Shown here: positions 1 to 11,373 of the stretch, piece by piece
Position numbering within the stretch: the first letter of the stretch is position 1
Layout of the letters: each line of letters begins with the position of its first letter
NCBI RefSeq assembly: GCF_030704535.1
Contig: NC_081818.1
Coordinates: forward strand, 4,042,501-4,106,500
From: Vitis vinifera
Lineage: Eukaryota > Streptophyta > Magnoliopsida > Vitales > Vitaceae
DNA: 64,000 nt
Direction of reading: 5' to 3'
The notes under the pieces: model-generated
The model's input: the letters and a program-made list of their open reading frames with translations, nothing else
Database searches by the model: none
What the model was told of the DNA's origin: nothing
Position numbers and translations under genes: made by a program

Positions 1-577
1 TATGAAATATATATGGATTGAAAAATATTAAATCCAAAAAATCACTCTTTATTGATTTAAAAGGGAATTAATTTTTTTAAAGGGTTTTTTAGCTTGAAAA
101 TTCTTATTGATAAGATGTTTTTTTGTAGAAAAGTTTTACCATGCAATCGTATTTTTAATAAAGTATAAATATAAATAAACATTATTAGTTTTAAAATCTA
201 CAATTGAAGTGGTTGTATATATCCCTGTTTGTCGAAGTAGTCACTTTGTTAAAATTAGTTTCAAAATTTACCATTTCTCTTAAAATTTCATTTTTGGACG
301 ATGTTCTTTCAATCTTTTTAGAGGTATTAAGATGATTAATTCTTGTTTTAAGTTAGAAATTAAAATTACATTTATTAGGTATCAATAGTCAAGAAAAATA
401 TTTTTTGAAATAATTTTATATATATTTTCTTATTGATCATTGATGGCCTATGACAAAGTAAAATAGGGAAGAAGAAATTAAACTCAATAATGAATTTAAA
501 TCATCTTCAATGAAAAATGAAATAGTAATTTTTTTTTTTAAAGAAAAAAAGGTAATAGAATTTAATCCCATTTGATT
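1..577. other. AT-rich intergenic DNA
   Basis: No coding region, RNA gene or clear repeat end is visible. The last 140 bases (about 440-577) resemble 13745-13850, which matters for the element that starts at 578 (see findings). Confidence 0.6.
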
Positions 578-929
578 TGTTGATGCACATAAGATATGAG
601 TCCTTCCGGATAGGATCTTAGACAGCTAGCTCCGCTTTGCCTTGCACAAAGGTATGTCTAGATGGGAATCTAGGCGTGCCTCTTCGAAGATTAAGTCAGA
701 GAATTGGTTTGAACAAGAGAATAACTTTTCTAGAGAGAAAGTTGTCTACCTTTCCTGGGGTTGTGCAGGGTTATTTATTCTTGCTCACGTGTAACGCATT
801 TTCAGACTTCTTAATAACACCTTAATTGCGCTTCATTATACTTTATTGTGGCATTGATTGTCAGAACATAACGACTGCCTTGTTTTGATGAGCCTTAAGT
901 ATTGGTGTTTTATCCTTGTAACTACTGCA
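578..929 (-). repeat. Left inverted end of the outer element
   Basis: This 352-base arm runs from TGTTGATGCA to CTACTGCA and matches 8747-9098 in inverted orientation. Shared blocks include the AGATTAAGTCAGAGA region and the TTTTATCCTTGTAAC stretch next to its inner edge. Similarity stops at the inner edge, where the left copy continues with TTAGGGTCGC. Read on the minus strand the arm is bounded by TG and CA, like an LTR. Confidence 0.7.
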
Positions 930-1089
930 TTAGGGTCGCATCCTCAAACGGTAGACCACAACGTGGTGGGTCTAAGTCATCCAAATCTGGTCGTTCTAGG
1001 ATGGACAATCCGATAGGCGAGCCATCTGAACAAAAGTCCCATGCTCACTGCTACATCCCTAATTCGATCTCCATTCAATTGTCAAACGG

Positions 1090-1878
1090 GGAGGCTTCGT
1101 CAACAGATGGACTTCCTCACAACATGGTCTACTTCACTAAGGAACAATTTACAGCGGGACTCCATCTGCCTATACCATCATTGCTTAAACATTCCTTTAT
1201 TTCTCTAAGATTTTGTCTACTTTCATCCATCCCAATGTCATCCAAATCTTGATGGGGTGCAGTGTTCTGGATGCACTCTATCAACTAGACCTTTCCTTGT
1301 TGGAGGTATTTTTTTTCTATACAATCAAGATGAATCCTAAGGAGCGTTTTAGCTTATCAACCCATATTATGTTCTTCTAATTTGTAACTGGCCTACCTGA
1401 CTCCAGAAAATGTTGAGCGAAAAGGCATGTGTTGGTGTCCGACCCATGGAACAGATCAATTGAGGGCCCGAACCAGGTTTTCACACCTACACGGCCCCTT
1501 GAAATTCCAAGTACGTATTGTCTCTGAAGTTGCTTTTATCACTAGCTTGAGATTATCCGAACGAGCATCTAACAGTGCTTTGTTGATACAGGCAAAGAGA
1601 GGTGGGAGCATCAGGTTGAGTGGGTGGAAAAATATTCCTTCACCCGTCTTAACAAGTTGTTTGAGATCGATTAAGTTGAGCGACATGATCTTATGCTAAT
1701 CACGGAGAAGAACCTTAAGACCATGCTAGAGCATTCGAAGCTGCAACTACTAATGATGAAAATCTTCAAGAGAAATCACCACCAACAATATAGTGGAGAG
1801 TCAAAGGCATCATTGAAGATAGAAAACCTAATCTCATGGAGAACAGTGGTGAGAGTAAAGGACACAAAGAGGAAATGA
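1090..1878 (+). mobile_element. Decayed repeat-borne protein remnant (grape-type 'plant transposon protein')
   Basis: Plus-strand reading gives pieces such as FTKEQFTAGL, MGCSVLDALYQLDLSLLEV, VTGLPDS, WVEKYSFTRLNKLFEI and ITEKNLKTMLE. From memory these resemble a very abundant protein family carried by grape LTR-type repeats whose biochemical role I do not know. The remnant is broken in several places and is not a functional gene. It supports reading the outer unit as a retroelement relative rather than host sequence. Confidence 0.45.
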
Positions 1879-2128
1879 AACAAACTCCCAAAAAGTAAAC
1901 AACCTATATAAGGTATGGGTGCGAAGATCAAGGCATTTGAGGGGGCGCAGCGCCTGACACAATGCCTTGATCAATGTGACCCCTCGAAGCACGAGTAATT
2001 GACGTGTGTCTCTTGGTGCCAAAGTTTCAAATTCTCACAAGATGCAACTCTTTCCCTTGGTCGTCTACTCACTACCTAAGCACAATTGCAAGAATTAGGG
2101 GGCATTGTGGGCCCCTCACTATCATTCC

Positions 2129-2612
2129 TATTAGTATTTAACGCGGAAATTAACACACAAATTCAAGATCATTGAATTCAACACATCTCAAGAAAATTAA
2201 AGAATTGATTACATACCGTTTGAAGAACACGCAGCCATGTTAAATCAAAAGATCCCCTTCAATTTATAAACCTTAAATTCTTGATCTCTTCTTCTCCTTA
2301 TCAAATTTTAATACACAGAATTATTTCCTTTAATTGATGGAAGAGAACTTACTTACAAAAGGGGTTCTGTATCTTTCTTTTATAGATAGGAGAAGAGGGC
2401 AAAGAATAACCGTTCAAAAAACTGTTCTAAACGTGTTATTCTAATAACTGTTTTATTCTTATTTACCCACTCCATCAAAGGGTAAATATTCTTACAACAA
2501 TTGTTAACTATTTTGGGCATTATTTTAATTGGCTAAAAAACTTTTATAAGTGGATAAAAATTAAAACACTAGGTTAGTGGGCCACCCACTTAATTTTAAC
2601 GTGGAAATAACA
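2129..2612 (-). repeat. 3' LTR of the copia element
   Basis: Read on the minus strand it starts TGTTATTTCCACG and ends CGTTAAATACTAATA, so it is TG...TA rather than TG...CA. It is nearly identical to 8068-8553. Confidence 0.9.
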
Positions 2613-2624
2613 TTCTCCCACTTG
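2613..2624 (-). other. Polypurine tract of the copia element
   Basis: CAAGTGGGAGAA on the minus strand directly abuts the 3' LTR, the position expected for the plus-strand DNA primer. Confidence 0.7.
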
Positions 2625-3016
2625 GCCCACTAAACCGATTATGAAAACTATAATATATATACTTTTATATATAAAATATATACTAGAAAATAAATTTGAC
2701 ACGTGATCACGATTTCAATAAACTTAGCCAATACGTCCAAAATCATATACCATAATACTGAATCAGTTTAGATCATAAATGCGAGTTATGGCGGTCACAT
2801 AACCATAATGTCATGTTTCCTTCCATGCACCACACATCAATAACTCTAACTAACCCAGTCCTTAATGCCAAACAGACCCTGTAATTTGTCTTGTCAGGAC
2901 AATTCTTGTTTATCAAACAATAAAACGTGCACCCATAATTGAAAACAAGAATAAGCAGAAACAATCTTTAATGCGCAAATTGTCAATTACATAATCACCA
3001 TTCATTATCATACATA

Positions 3017-4539
3017 TTATGGATTCCTCAAAAGACCCATCCTCATAACATGTTCCAAATATGCCTTTGGAGGTAATCCTTTAGTTAATGGATCAGCAAC
3101 CATAAGTGTGGTCCTAATATTTTCAATCGACACTTGTTGTTTTTGGACTCTTTCTTTAACAACTAAATACTTTAAATCTATGTGTTTCGATCCACTAGAA
3201 AATTTGCCATTCTTAGAGAAGAAAATAGCTGCGGTGTTATCACAATATATTCTCAAAGGTTTAGCAATAGAGTCGACAACACCAAGTCCTGAGATAAAAT
3301 TCCGCAACCATAAAGCATGACTTGAGGCTTCAAAACAAGCAACAAACTCGGCCTCCATCGTGGATGAAACAGTAATTGATTGTTTTTCGCTCTTCTATGA
3401 TATTGCCCCATTTGCCAGCATAAAGACAAATCTTGAAGTTGACTTTAAGCTATCGAGACAACCACCATAATTAGAATCCGAGTAACCGAAAATCTCTAAT
3501 TGTTCTGATATTTTATATGTGAGCATATAATCCTTTCTCCCTTGTAAGTACCTCATCACCTTCTTTGCAGCTTTCCAGTGTTCGAATCCTGGATCACTTT
3601 GGTATCTTCTTAACATGCCAATAGCAAAGCTGATATCCAGTCTTCTACATGTTTGAGCGTACATCAAACTCCCCATAACTGATGCATAAGGAATTTTCTT
3701 CATTTCCTCCCTTTCCATGTTATTCCTTGGGCACTACTTTTCACTTAATTTGTCACCTTTCAATATAGGTGCAACACCCGATGAACATGACTGCATATTA
3801 AATCTCTCTTAAACTCGATCAATATATCCTTTCTGAGATAAACCTAGCACTCCTCGAGATCGATCCCTAAAGATCTCGATGCCAATAACATAGTTTGCCT
3901 CACCCATATCAACCATTTGAAAGTTTTTAGAGAGATGTTCCTTGGTTTCACGTAATAAACCAAGATCACTGCTAGCAAGCAAAATATCATCCACATATAG
4001 TATCAGAAATATAAACTTGCTCCCACTAACTTTCAGATATATACACTGATCAACAGTGTTCTCTTTAAATCCGAAAGATGTAATGGTATTATTGAATTTA
4101 ATATACCACTATCTAGAAGCTTGTTTAAGACTGTAAATGGATTTCTTTAATTTGCAAACTAGGTGTTCATTTCCTTTCTTTGCGAACCCCTCAGGTTGTT
4201 CCATGTAGATATCTTCATCCAATTTCCCATTTAAGAATGCAGTTTTCACATCCATTTCCCATTTCCCATGATGATTCTAAGCGAATCTTTCTTGGAAACT
4301 GGAGAAAAGGTATCTCTATAATCGATACCTTCCTTTTGAGTGAAACCTTTGGCCACAAGTCTAGCCTTAAATCGTTCGATATTGCCTTTAGCGTCGCGCT
4401 TTGTCTTAAAGACCCATTTATAGCCAATGGGTTTACAACTATTAGGCAATTCAATGAGATCCCAGATACCGTTATGGGCCATAGATTTCAACTCATCATT
4501 CATAGTTTCCATCCATTTACTAAAATCATCACTTTCCAT
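3017..4539 (-). mobile_element. Reverse transcriptase and RNase H region of the copia element
   Basis: The region holds the copia RT start ([44 protein letters not shown]), the catalytic-site neighbourhood with MDDILLA, and a C-terminal RNase H-like part (EAEFVACFEASSHALWLRNF, DNTAAIFFSKN, KHIDLKY, DPLTKGLPPK). These are diagnostic of Ty1/copia pol. The region is broken. Confidence 0.85.
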
Positions 4540-5154
4540 GGCTTGAGAAATCGAAACTGGATTCTTCTTTATCCCAATATCAAAGTCAGATTCCTATTGA
4601 TACACCACATAATCATCTAAAATGGTAGGTCTCCTTTCTCTTTGAGATCTCTTCAAAGGTGTTGCTTGTGGTGGCTCTACAACATTTTCAATGGCAATAT
4701 TTTCTAGTGGTAATGAACCATCTCTATTATGTTGCTCATGTTCCTCAACTTGTTGAATAGGTTGAGGGGCAATAATTTCTTGAGGTAAAAAGGATGGTGG
4801 GATATCCACTCTTATCTCCTCAATATCTACCTTTCTTGGTTTATTATTCCCACTGATTTCGCCATTCTCTAAGAATCTGGCATTATCGGTTTCAACTATT
4901 CTCACACTATGGTTAGGACAGTAAAATCTGTACCCTTTCGATTTATCCGGATAGCTAATGAAATATCCAGATATCGTTCTTGAATCAAGCTTTTTCTCAT
5001 GTGGGTTATAGATTCTTGCCTTCGCTGGACAACCCCATATATGTATATGTCTCAAACTAGGTTTCCTACCAGTTCATAACTCGAAAGGAGTTTTTGGAAC
5101 TGCCTTACTAGAAACTCTGTTCAAGATATACATTGCGATCTTTAAGGCTTCACC

Positions 5155-6072
5155 CTACAATGAAATAGGTACAGAAGAGTAACTCATCATACTCCTAACC
5201 ATTTCCATTAATGTGCAATTACACTTTTCAGTAACACCATTTTGCTGTGGCGTACTAGGCATTATGTACTGAGCACGAATGGCACGCTTTTCAAGTAATT
5301 TGGCAAAAGGACCAGGATTTTGTCCTGATTCATCATATCTGCCATAATATTCACCACCTCGATCTGATCTCACAATTTTAATCTTTTTATCTAATTGTCT
5401 CTCGACCTCTATAATGAACATCTTGAAGATGTCAATGGCCTGAAACTTTTCATGCATTAGATAAACATAACCATAACGAGATAGATCATCTATAAAGGTA
5501 ATAAAATATTTCTCTCCTATAAAACATGGAGCAGAGAGTGGTCCACAAATATCCGTATGAATTATCTCAAGAAGCTCATTACTTTTTGTGGCACCTTTTT
5601 TTGTATGTTTAGTTTGCTTTCCCTTTATGCAATCCAAGCATACCTGAAAATTAGTGAAGTCAAGATTTTGTAAAATTCCTTCCTTTACTAATCTCTCAAT
5701 TCTTTCCCTAGAGATATGCCCTAATCTTCTGTGCCACAAGATTGAAGAATTTTCATTAATTAAGCCACGTTTTGAACCAACATTTGAATGCAGGGTTATC
5801 AAAGCTTGTGCAAATTCATGATTCAAGGAAATTTTATATAAACCATCACATAAAATTCCAGAACCAACTGTAACAGAATTTAACAACAAACTTAATTGTC
5901 CAAAACTGAATAAAACAGAATATCCAATAGCATCTAATTTGGACAAAGAAACTAAATTCCTAGAAATAGAAGGTACATAAAAAGTGCTTAAAAGATCCAT
6001 CCGATGACCCATCTCTAAGAGTAAGCGATAGGTACCAACAACTACCACTTCGACCTTGAGACGGTTTCCCAT
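5155..6072 (-). mobile_element. Protease-to-integrase region of the copia element
   Basis: The GAG-pre-integrase motif (LWHRRLGHIS with the downstream CLDCIKGK cysteines) is followed by an integrase core with HTDICGPL, FIDDLSRYGYVYL, RSDRGGEY and STPQQNGVTE. This order (integrase before RT) defines copia as opposed to gypsy elements. Confidence 0.88.
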
Positions 6073-6240
6073 ATAGAGGAACTTTTCACTTTCCTTCGGT
6101 TTCCTGGTTGTAAGGAATCCCTACATTAAATTAGTCACATGAGTTGTGGCTCCAGAATCAATCCACCAAGTATTTGAAGGAACTTCAGCAAGATTGGATT
6201 CATAACATACAAAAGAAAAATTTATACCTCTCTCTTCGAA

Positions 6241-7052
6241 CTAAGCCTTGCGCTTGATACAATCCTTCTTCACATGCCATTTCTTGCCACAAAAGTAGCA
6301 ACTTATCGTGAATTTTCCATCATGACTTTGGCTACCTTCCCCAGATCCACTTTTCTTAGGTGGAAACTTCTTTCCTTTTCTGAATTTTCCTTTCTTCTTC
6401 GTGACTTCATGAGTTACAGCAAGGGCAAGATTATGTCCTTCTTGTCTTAATCTCACTTCTTCTTGTATGCATTTATTGGTGAGCTCATTCAAGTTCCACT
6501 GATCGGTGTTAGTATTATAGTGGATCTTGAATGGAGCAAACTGTGATGGAAGTGAGTTAAGGACAAACTGTACCAAGAAGGACTCATGCCTAGTGCCTTA
6601 AGCTTTGCAGCCTTTTCAGTCATGTTTAAAATATGTTGCTGAATACCTTTCTGACCATCATATTTCATGGTGGTCAATTCAGCCATCAATGTGCCTACAA
6701 GGGACTTATCAGCGCGTTTGAAGCGCTCCTCAACAGATTTCAGAAATTCCAAGGCAGACTCGGTTTGAGGGAGAGAGGTCTTGATATTATTGGCAATAGG
6801 CATTCTCATAAACATCAGACTGAGCCTATTTAATTTTGCCCAGGCTTTTGATTGTTCCACCTGCTCCGAAGTACTGTCATCCGTAGCTTCAGGAGGTTTA
6901 TCAATTATTAAAGTTAGGTCAAGATCCAATACACCCAGTGAGAATTGAACCCTTTCATACCATTCAGAAAAGTTCGACCCATAAAAAACAGTCATTCCAA
7001 ATGCAAGAGAGTGTAACGAAGTGGGAACTGTACAAAATAAAACAATGCTCAC
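6241..7052 (-). mobile_element. Gag region of the copia element with zinc knuckle
   Basis: The reading matches the UBN2-type gag of plant copia elements (NFSEWYERVQFSLGVLDLDL near the start, then FLKSVEERFKRADKSLVGTL) and ends with a CCHC-type knuckle, CYFCGKKWHVKKDC, preceded by a lysine-rich stretch. The knuckle packages element RNA. The region is broken. Confidence 0.82.
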
Positions 7053-7449
7053 AATAAGGCCTCAAGTATAAAATAAATAACAATGAACTATTGATATCGT
7101 TAAAATTCTCCTTTGGGTAAATTTTAACATATCCAGTGTTCACTTGGAGGGAGCTTAAAATACTTTACTATTTTGTGTCATTTATATGTTACCTTTGGGT
7201 ATCCATTTTACCTTTCTAAGCAACACAAAATAAAAGCATTAATTAATAATTAGCAGAAATTGACTCTCCTTTGGGCTAGTCTCATTCTCTTAATTATAAA
7301 AAGAATTATTAAGAATTTTACAAGTCTCCCTTTATTCTTTTATGCAATTTAATAAATATGAGGCTCACTAATTTAGGTTACTTTGGCAACTATCTAAACT
7401 AGTTAACCTTACATTTATAAATTGTCTAATAATGCATTAGAGAATTATC

Positions 7450-7900
7450 CCCGAACGGCGCCTAGAACGGACGCTTGCAACGCCTAAAACCGGCGCTTCT
7501 CATCGGCATCTAAAACCCCTGAAGAACAGCGCCTGCATGCCGTCTAGATCGCCTGAAAACAACGCTTGAGATGGCGCTTTTGGAGCGCCTGAATACGGAG
7601 CCTGAAATGACGCTTCTGGAGTGCCTGAAAACGGCATCGCTGGAGCGCCTAGAATGCCCTGACATGGCGCCTGAAGCACGCTTGGAATAGCGCTGCAAAC
7701 AGCGCTGCAAATGGTGTCTGGACTGGCGCCTGAAGGGCACCTAGAACGGCCTTGCTGCGTGCCTTGAATGACACTTCTTGAATGTCTGAAACAGCGCCAA
7801 ATGGAGCCCCTCACCGGCATCGCAAGTGTCACCCTCGTCACTGGTAGCGGCGCCCAGAATGAAATGGCGCTTGGACGACATCGCTCCAGTCGGCGTTGCA
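7450..7900 (-). repeat. GC-rich irregular minisatellite in the copia leader
   Basis: About 450 bases between the 5' LTR and gag consist of imperfect short repeats around GCGCCTGAA and GGCGCTTxxGGAGCGCC, strikingly GC-rich against the AT-rich surroundings. Open frames read through it are repeat artefacts. Confidence 0.75.
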
Positions 7901-8052
7901 AGGAAGACACAGTGCCTTCTTTCTACGCACTGAGGTTGGTCTTTATTTTTAGATTTTCTCCTATTCGTTTTGGTGAGACCAATTAATCGAAGATAAAATC
8001 TCAAAAATTTAATCCTTATAAAACAATGATTTTGAATATTTGAATTCAACTT

Positions 8053-8065
8053 GGCTCTGATACCA
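8053..8065 (-). other. Primer-binding site of the copia element
   Basis: TGGTATCAGAGCC on the minus strand lies two to three bases inside the 5' LTR and matches the usual copia site complementary to initiator tRNA-Met. Confidence 0.88.
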
Positions 8066-8067
8066 AT

Positions 8068-8553
8068 TTTTAGTATTTAACGCGAAAATTAACACACAAA
8101 TTCAAGATCATTGAATTCAACACATCTCAAGAAAATTAAAGAATTGATTACATACTGTTTGAAGAACACGCAGTCATGTTAAATCTAGAGATCCCCTTCA
8201 ATTTATAAACCTTAAATTCTTGATCTCTTCTTCTCCTTATCAAATTTTAATACACAGAATTATTTCCTTTAATTGATGGAAGAGAACTTACTCACAAAAA
8301 GGGTTCTGTATTTTTCTTTTATAGATAGGAGAAGAGGGCAAAAAAAAAAACCGTTCAAAAAACTGTTCTGAACGTGTTATTATAATAACTGTTTTATTCT
8401 TATTTACCCACTCCATCAAAGGGTAAATATTCTTACAATGGTTATTAACTATTTTGGGCATTCTTTTAATTGGCTAAAAAACTTTTATAAGTGGATAAAA
8501 ATTAAAACACTAGGTTAGTGGGCCAGCCACTTAATTTTAACGTGGAAATAACA
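8068..8553 (-). repeat. 5' LTR of the copia element
   Basis: Direct repeat of 2129-2612. On the minus strand it runs from TGTTATTTCC to TACTAAAA and is followed by the primer-binding site. Confidence 0.9.
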
Positions 8554-8746
8554 ATTACATCCCCAACAACCGTCCATATTCCTTTCCATTTGCAAGAATG
8601 ACCAAGGCCGAGTGGATAGTCCATCTAGATCTAGGATAGTAGATGGACTATCCTAAAGGACGACAATGAGAATGGCACCTGACTAGCCTCCAAGCATTAA
8701 ATCGCCTTCAAGCGTTAATTATGCACTAGGCACAAGTCATGATTGA

Positions 8747-9098
8747 TGTAGTTGTTACAAGGATAAAACACCAGTATTTAAGGCTCATCGAAACAATGCA
8801 ACCTTTATGTGCCGATAATCAATGCCACAATTACCCAAAATTAAGTGTAATTAAGGTGTTATTAAGACACCTCAAAAGGCATTACATGTGAGGAAGAATA
8901 AATAGCCATTCACAACCCTAGAAAAGGTCGGTTGCTTTCTTTCCAGAAAAGTTATTCTCTTGCTCAAACCAACTCTCTGACTTAATCTTTGGAGAGGTGT
9001 GCCCGAATTCCAATTCAAACATACCTTTGTGTAGGGCAAAGCGAAGCTAGCCGTCTAGGATCCTATTCAGAAGGACTCGTATCTTCTATGCATCAACA
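8747..9098 (+). repeat. Right inverted end of the outer element
   Basis: The 352-base arm runs from TGTAGTTGTTACAAGG to TGCATCAACA and is the inverted partner of 578-929. Similarity ends at 8747. Sequence 8559-8746, between the copia insertion and this arm, has no counterpart at the left end. Confidence 0.7.
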
Positions 9099-9103
9099 TG
9101 ATT

Positions 9104-10119
9104 TACTTTCAAAAGTTGATATTGGAACAACTACATCAATGTAAAAGCAAAAATAAATAAATAAAAAATTACTTATTTATTTATTTAAAGAAATAAATAA
9201 TTAGAAATCTAAGTTTGGTGATTAAAATTCCAATTAAAATGCTGACTAAAACTCAAATCCCTTAAATTTTACAACAAACTTTTCTTTGCTAAAAATGTGG
9301 AGTTTTCTTTGCTAAAAATATGGAGTTCTTTCCAAAAAGAAAGAATAACGACTTGCTCCCAACCACACTTTGGACTCCCTTTAAAACATATTTATAAAAT
9401 TATTTTTTATAGTTATTATATATATATTTGAATTTTAAATTATTTTTTAAAATTATTAAGCTTATTAATAAATTTAATACAATGTCTCACTTAATTTGAA
9501 ATTCATTTTCTCTAATGAAAAAAAATACAAAGAACAGTTCACTATTATTTCCAAATAATGACAACCAAATAGTGGTATAAAAATTTTTATTATTTAGCAA
9601 AAGAAAAAAAAATCTCTCACAAAATTATTTTTTAATGAAAATAAAAAATTATTTCTAATTATATACAATGTGAGATTTTTTAAAATAAAAATAAAAATTT
9701 ATTTTAAACCATGTGTATGGATATTATTGATAATTTATTTATTTATTTTCATTTTCATTCTCATTATTACTTAATATTGAAATGAAAACAAATTATCATT
9801 CAACCTTACATTCCTATATATATCCAAACACAAAATTGGAATCACCAAATTTATTCATATCCAAGAGAAAATAGAAATGGAAACAAAATATTCATTCTCA
9901 TTCCTCATTGTCGCGTACCAAACACTCCCTTATTGGAACATGATGGCCAATATAGGTGTGTAAAGTCAAAGATAATTAATAATTAAGTCTAGTTATAAGC
10001 TTCAACAATGTCTTCATCCTATATGCTAATAAAATTCAATACTTGTAAAAATATTTATTTAGAACATTACATTATGATAAGGAATAGGATAACCACAGTT
10101 GAAGGTAAGATCAAAGTTG
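9104..10119. other. AT-rich intergenic DNA
   Basis: No gene is seen. A phrase typical of the edges of small plant DNA transposons (ACCAAACACTCCC, about 9919-9931) occurs, but I cannot pair it with a second end. Confidence 0.5.
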
Positions 10120-11112
10120 TTAAAAAACCATTGTAGATGAATTTCGAATCTTGCAACCTAATTAATCCAACTAACTTGAGTCTAATATGATAAACTCAAG
10201 TCTAATCCAATAAACTCGAGTTTAACTAGACCAATTCAAGTTCAGAAAAATGAGGTTAGCTTTAGGTTGAATGCACTTGGGTTGGACCAATCCATCCAAG
10301 TTACATCCTAGTTTAAACACATGCACAACCTATCCAACTCCGCCCATCTAGTGGAAGTACTTCACTTGTCCAAAATACAAAGAGTGAAACTTTTGTACCT
10401 ACCATCGAGGTGTGCCATGTTTAGTAAGAATTTTAGGAAACGTCTTTAACTTAAAAAGTATTTAAAAAAAGAAATCGTGTAAGACAAAATTTAGAAACAC
10501 TTTTAAAATTTAGAAAAATAAAAAACTCTTATAAAGAAAATACTATATATATAGACTTTGACATTGAATAAATAGATGGATATTCATAAAAATTTGGGTC
10601 AAAATCATCTCTAAACTAATGGGTATCTATCCTCGGTAAAGCATTCGTGCCAAGTAACGTTGGATGAGTTCAAGGTTTGTTCAACAAATGAATAACTAGA
10701 GAAAAGGTATGTAAGTAATTAAAGTTAGAATACATGGTGGATTGAATGACCCATATTCATGGGAAATCTTGTAAGCTCTGTGTATTACTTGGGTGGACTT
10801 CAATAATTCATTTATTTAGTAGAGTTTTTTGCAGCTAACCTTAAAGCTCCTAGTTTCGATGGCCATGCACTACAATATTCTCCATCAGAGTTACGTGTCT
10901 CGTGATTTTTAGCTGTGATAAAAAATCAACTTGAGTTCAACCCAACTCGAACTCTAACCTGAAGTAGTAAATCCAAGTCTGATCCAACCTCATTTTTCTA
11001 AACTATGATTGTTTAAGTTAGAGTCGTATTAATCGGATTAGTCTCAAGTCAATTGGGTTGAATTCAAGTTGGTCATGTTACATAATACAAAATCCATCTG
11101 TAATTCTTTTTT
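10120..11112. repeat. Foldback-like diverged inverted repeat
   Basis: The segments 10125-10310 and 10920-11110 resemble each other in inverted orientation. Both hold strings of AACTCAAGTT, TAATCCAAT and AGAAAAATGAGGTT words and both end with an ATxGATGxATTT-like phrase. The middle is unrelated intergenic DNA. This may be an old non-autonomous DNA element; identity is too low for firm ends. A related stretch lies at 13374-13560. Confidence 0.4.
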
Positions 11113-11350
11113 TTTTTTTTTTTTTTTAATGTATTTATATGGAAAATTTAAATAGTAAATAAAACAAAAGTTCAAACTAGCAACAAAAGAATAAATATAA
11201 ATTTATATATTTTTTTAAAAATGAAAAATATATAATATAATATAATATAATTTGATATTTTTTTTCTCAAAAATAGAAAAAAAAAAGTATTATTATATAG
11301 GATAATGATTCGTTCCCAATTGGTGTCTCAGCTGATTCATGTCCTCTCAA

Positions 11351-11371
11351 TGGTCCCTGACAGTGGTGCCA
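11351..11371 (-). other. Primer-binding site of an Athila-like gypsy element
   Basis: The minus strand reads TGGCACCACTGTCAGGGA, close to the TGGCGCCGTTGTCGGGGA signature (tRNA-Asp type) that follows the 5' LTR in Athila-group Ty3/gypsy elements. It sits two bases outside the LTR end at 11374. Confidence 0.65.
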
Positions 11372-11373
11372 TT

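Larger units (their letters stand above)
2129..8553 (-). mobile_element. Ty1/copia LTR retrotransposon, nested in the outer element
   Basis: Two direct LTRs of about 485 bases (2129-2612 and 8068-8553) enclose gag, integrase, reverse transcriptase and RNase H regions in copia order on the minus strand. A primer-binding site complementary to initiator tRNA-Met (TGGTATCAGAGCC) lies next to the 5' LTR and a purine tract (CAAGTGGGAGAA) next to the 3' LTR. Flanks ATTCC (2124-2128) and ATTAC (8554-8558) look like a target duplication with one change. By eye the LTRs differ at roughly 16-18 sites (3-4%), suggesting insertion about one to three million years ago at common plant rates. The coding region is broken in several places, so it is a fossil that could move only with help from other copies. 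Confidence 0.92.
578..9098 (+). mobile_element. Old composite repeat with 352-bp inverted ends, host of the nested copia element
   Basis: The outermost bases are TGTTGATGCA (from 578) and TGCATCAACA (to 9098). The two ends are inverted copies of each other over about 352 bases and the element is flanked by TGATT at 573-577 and 9099-9103. A 5-bp flanking repeat and TG...CA termini are typical of LTR retrotransposons, but LTRs should be direct, not inverted. The interior on the plus strand (about 1090-1880) carries a decayed protein remnant, and a purine-rich AGGGGGCATT stretch lies at about 2095. A younger copia element sits at 2129-8553 inside it. I infer a rearranged LTR-type element, or less likely a DNA transposon with long inverted repeats. 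It is an old, broken fossil. Confidence 0.55.

Noticed and set aside
7500-8049. Several frames between the copia 5' LTR and gag
   Set aside because: They read through the GC-rich minisatellite and leader and resemble no gag or known protein.
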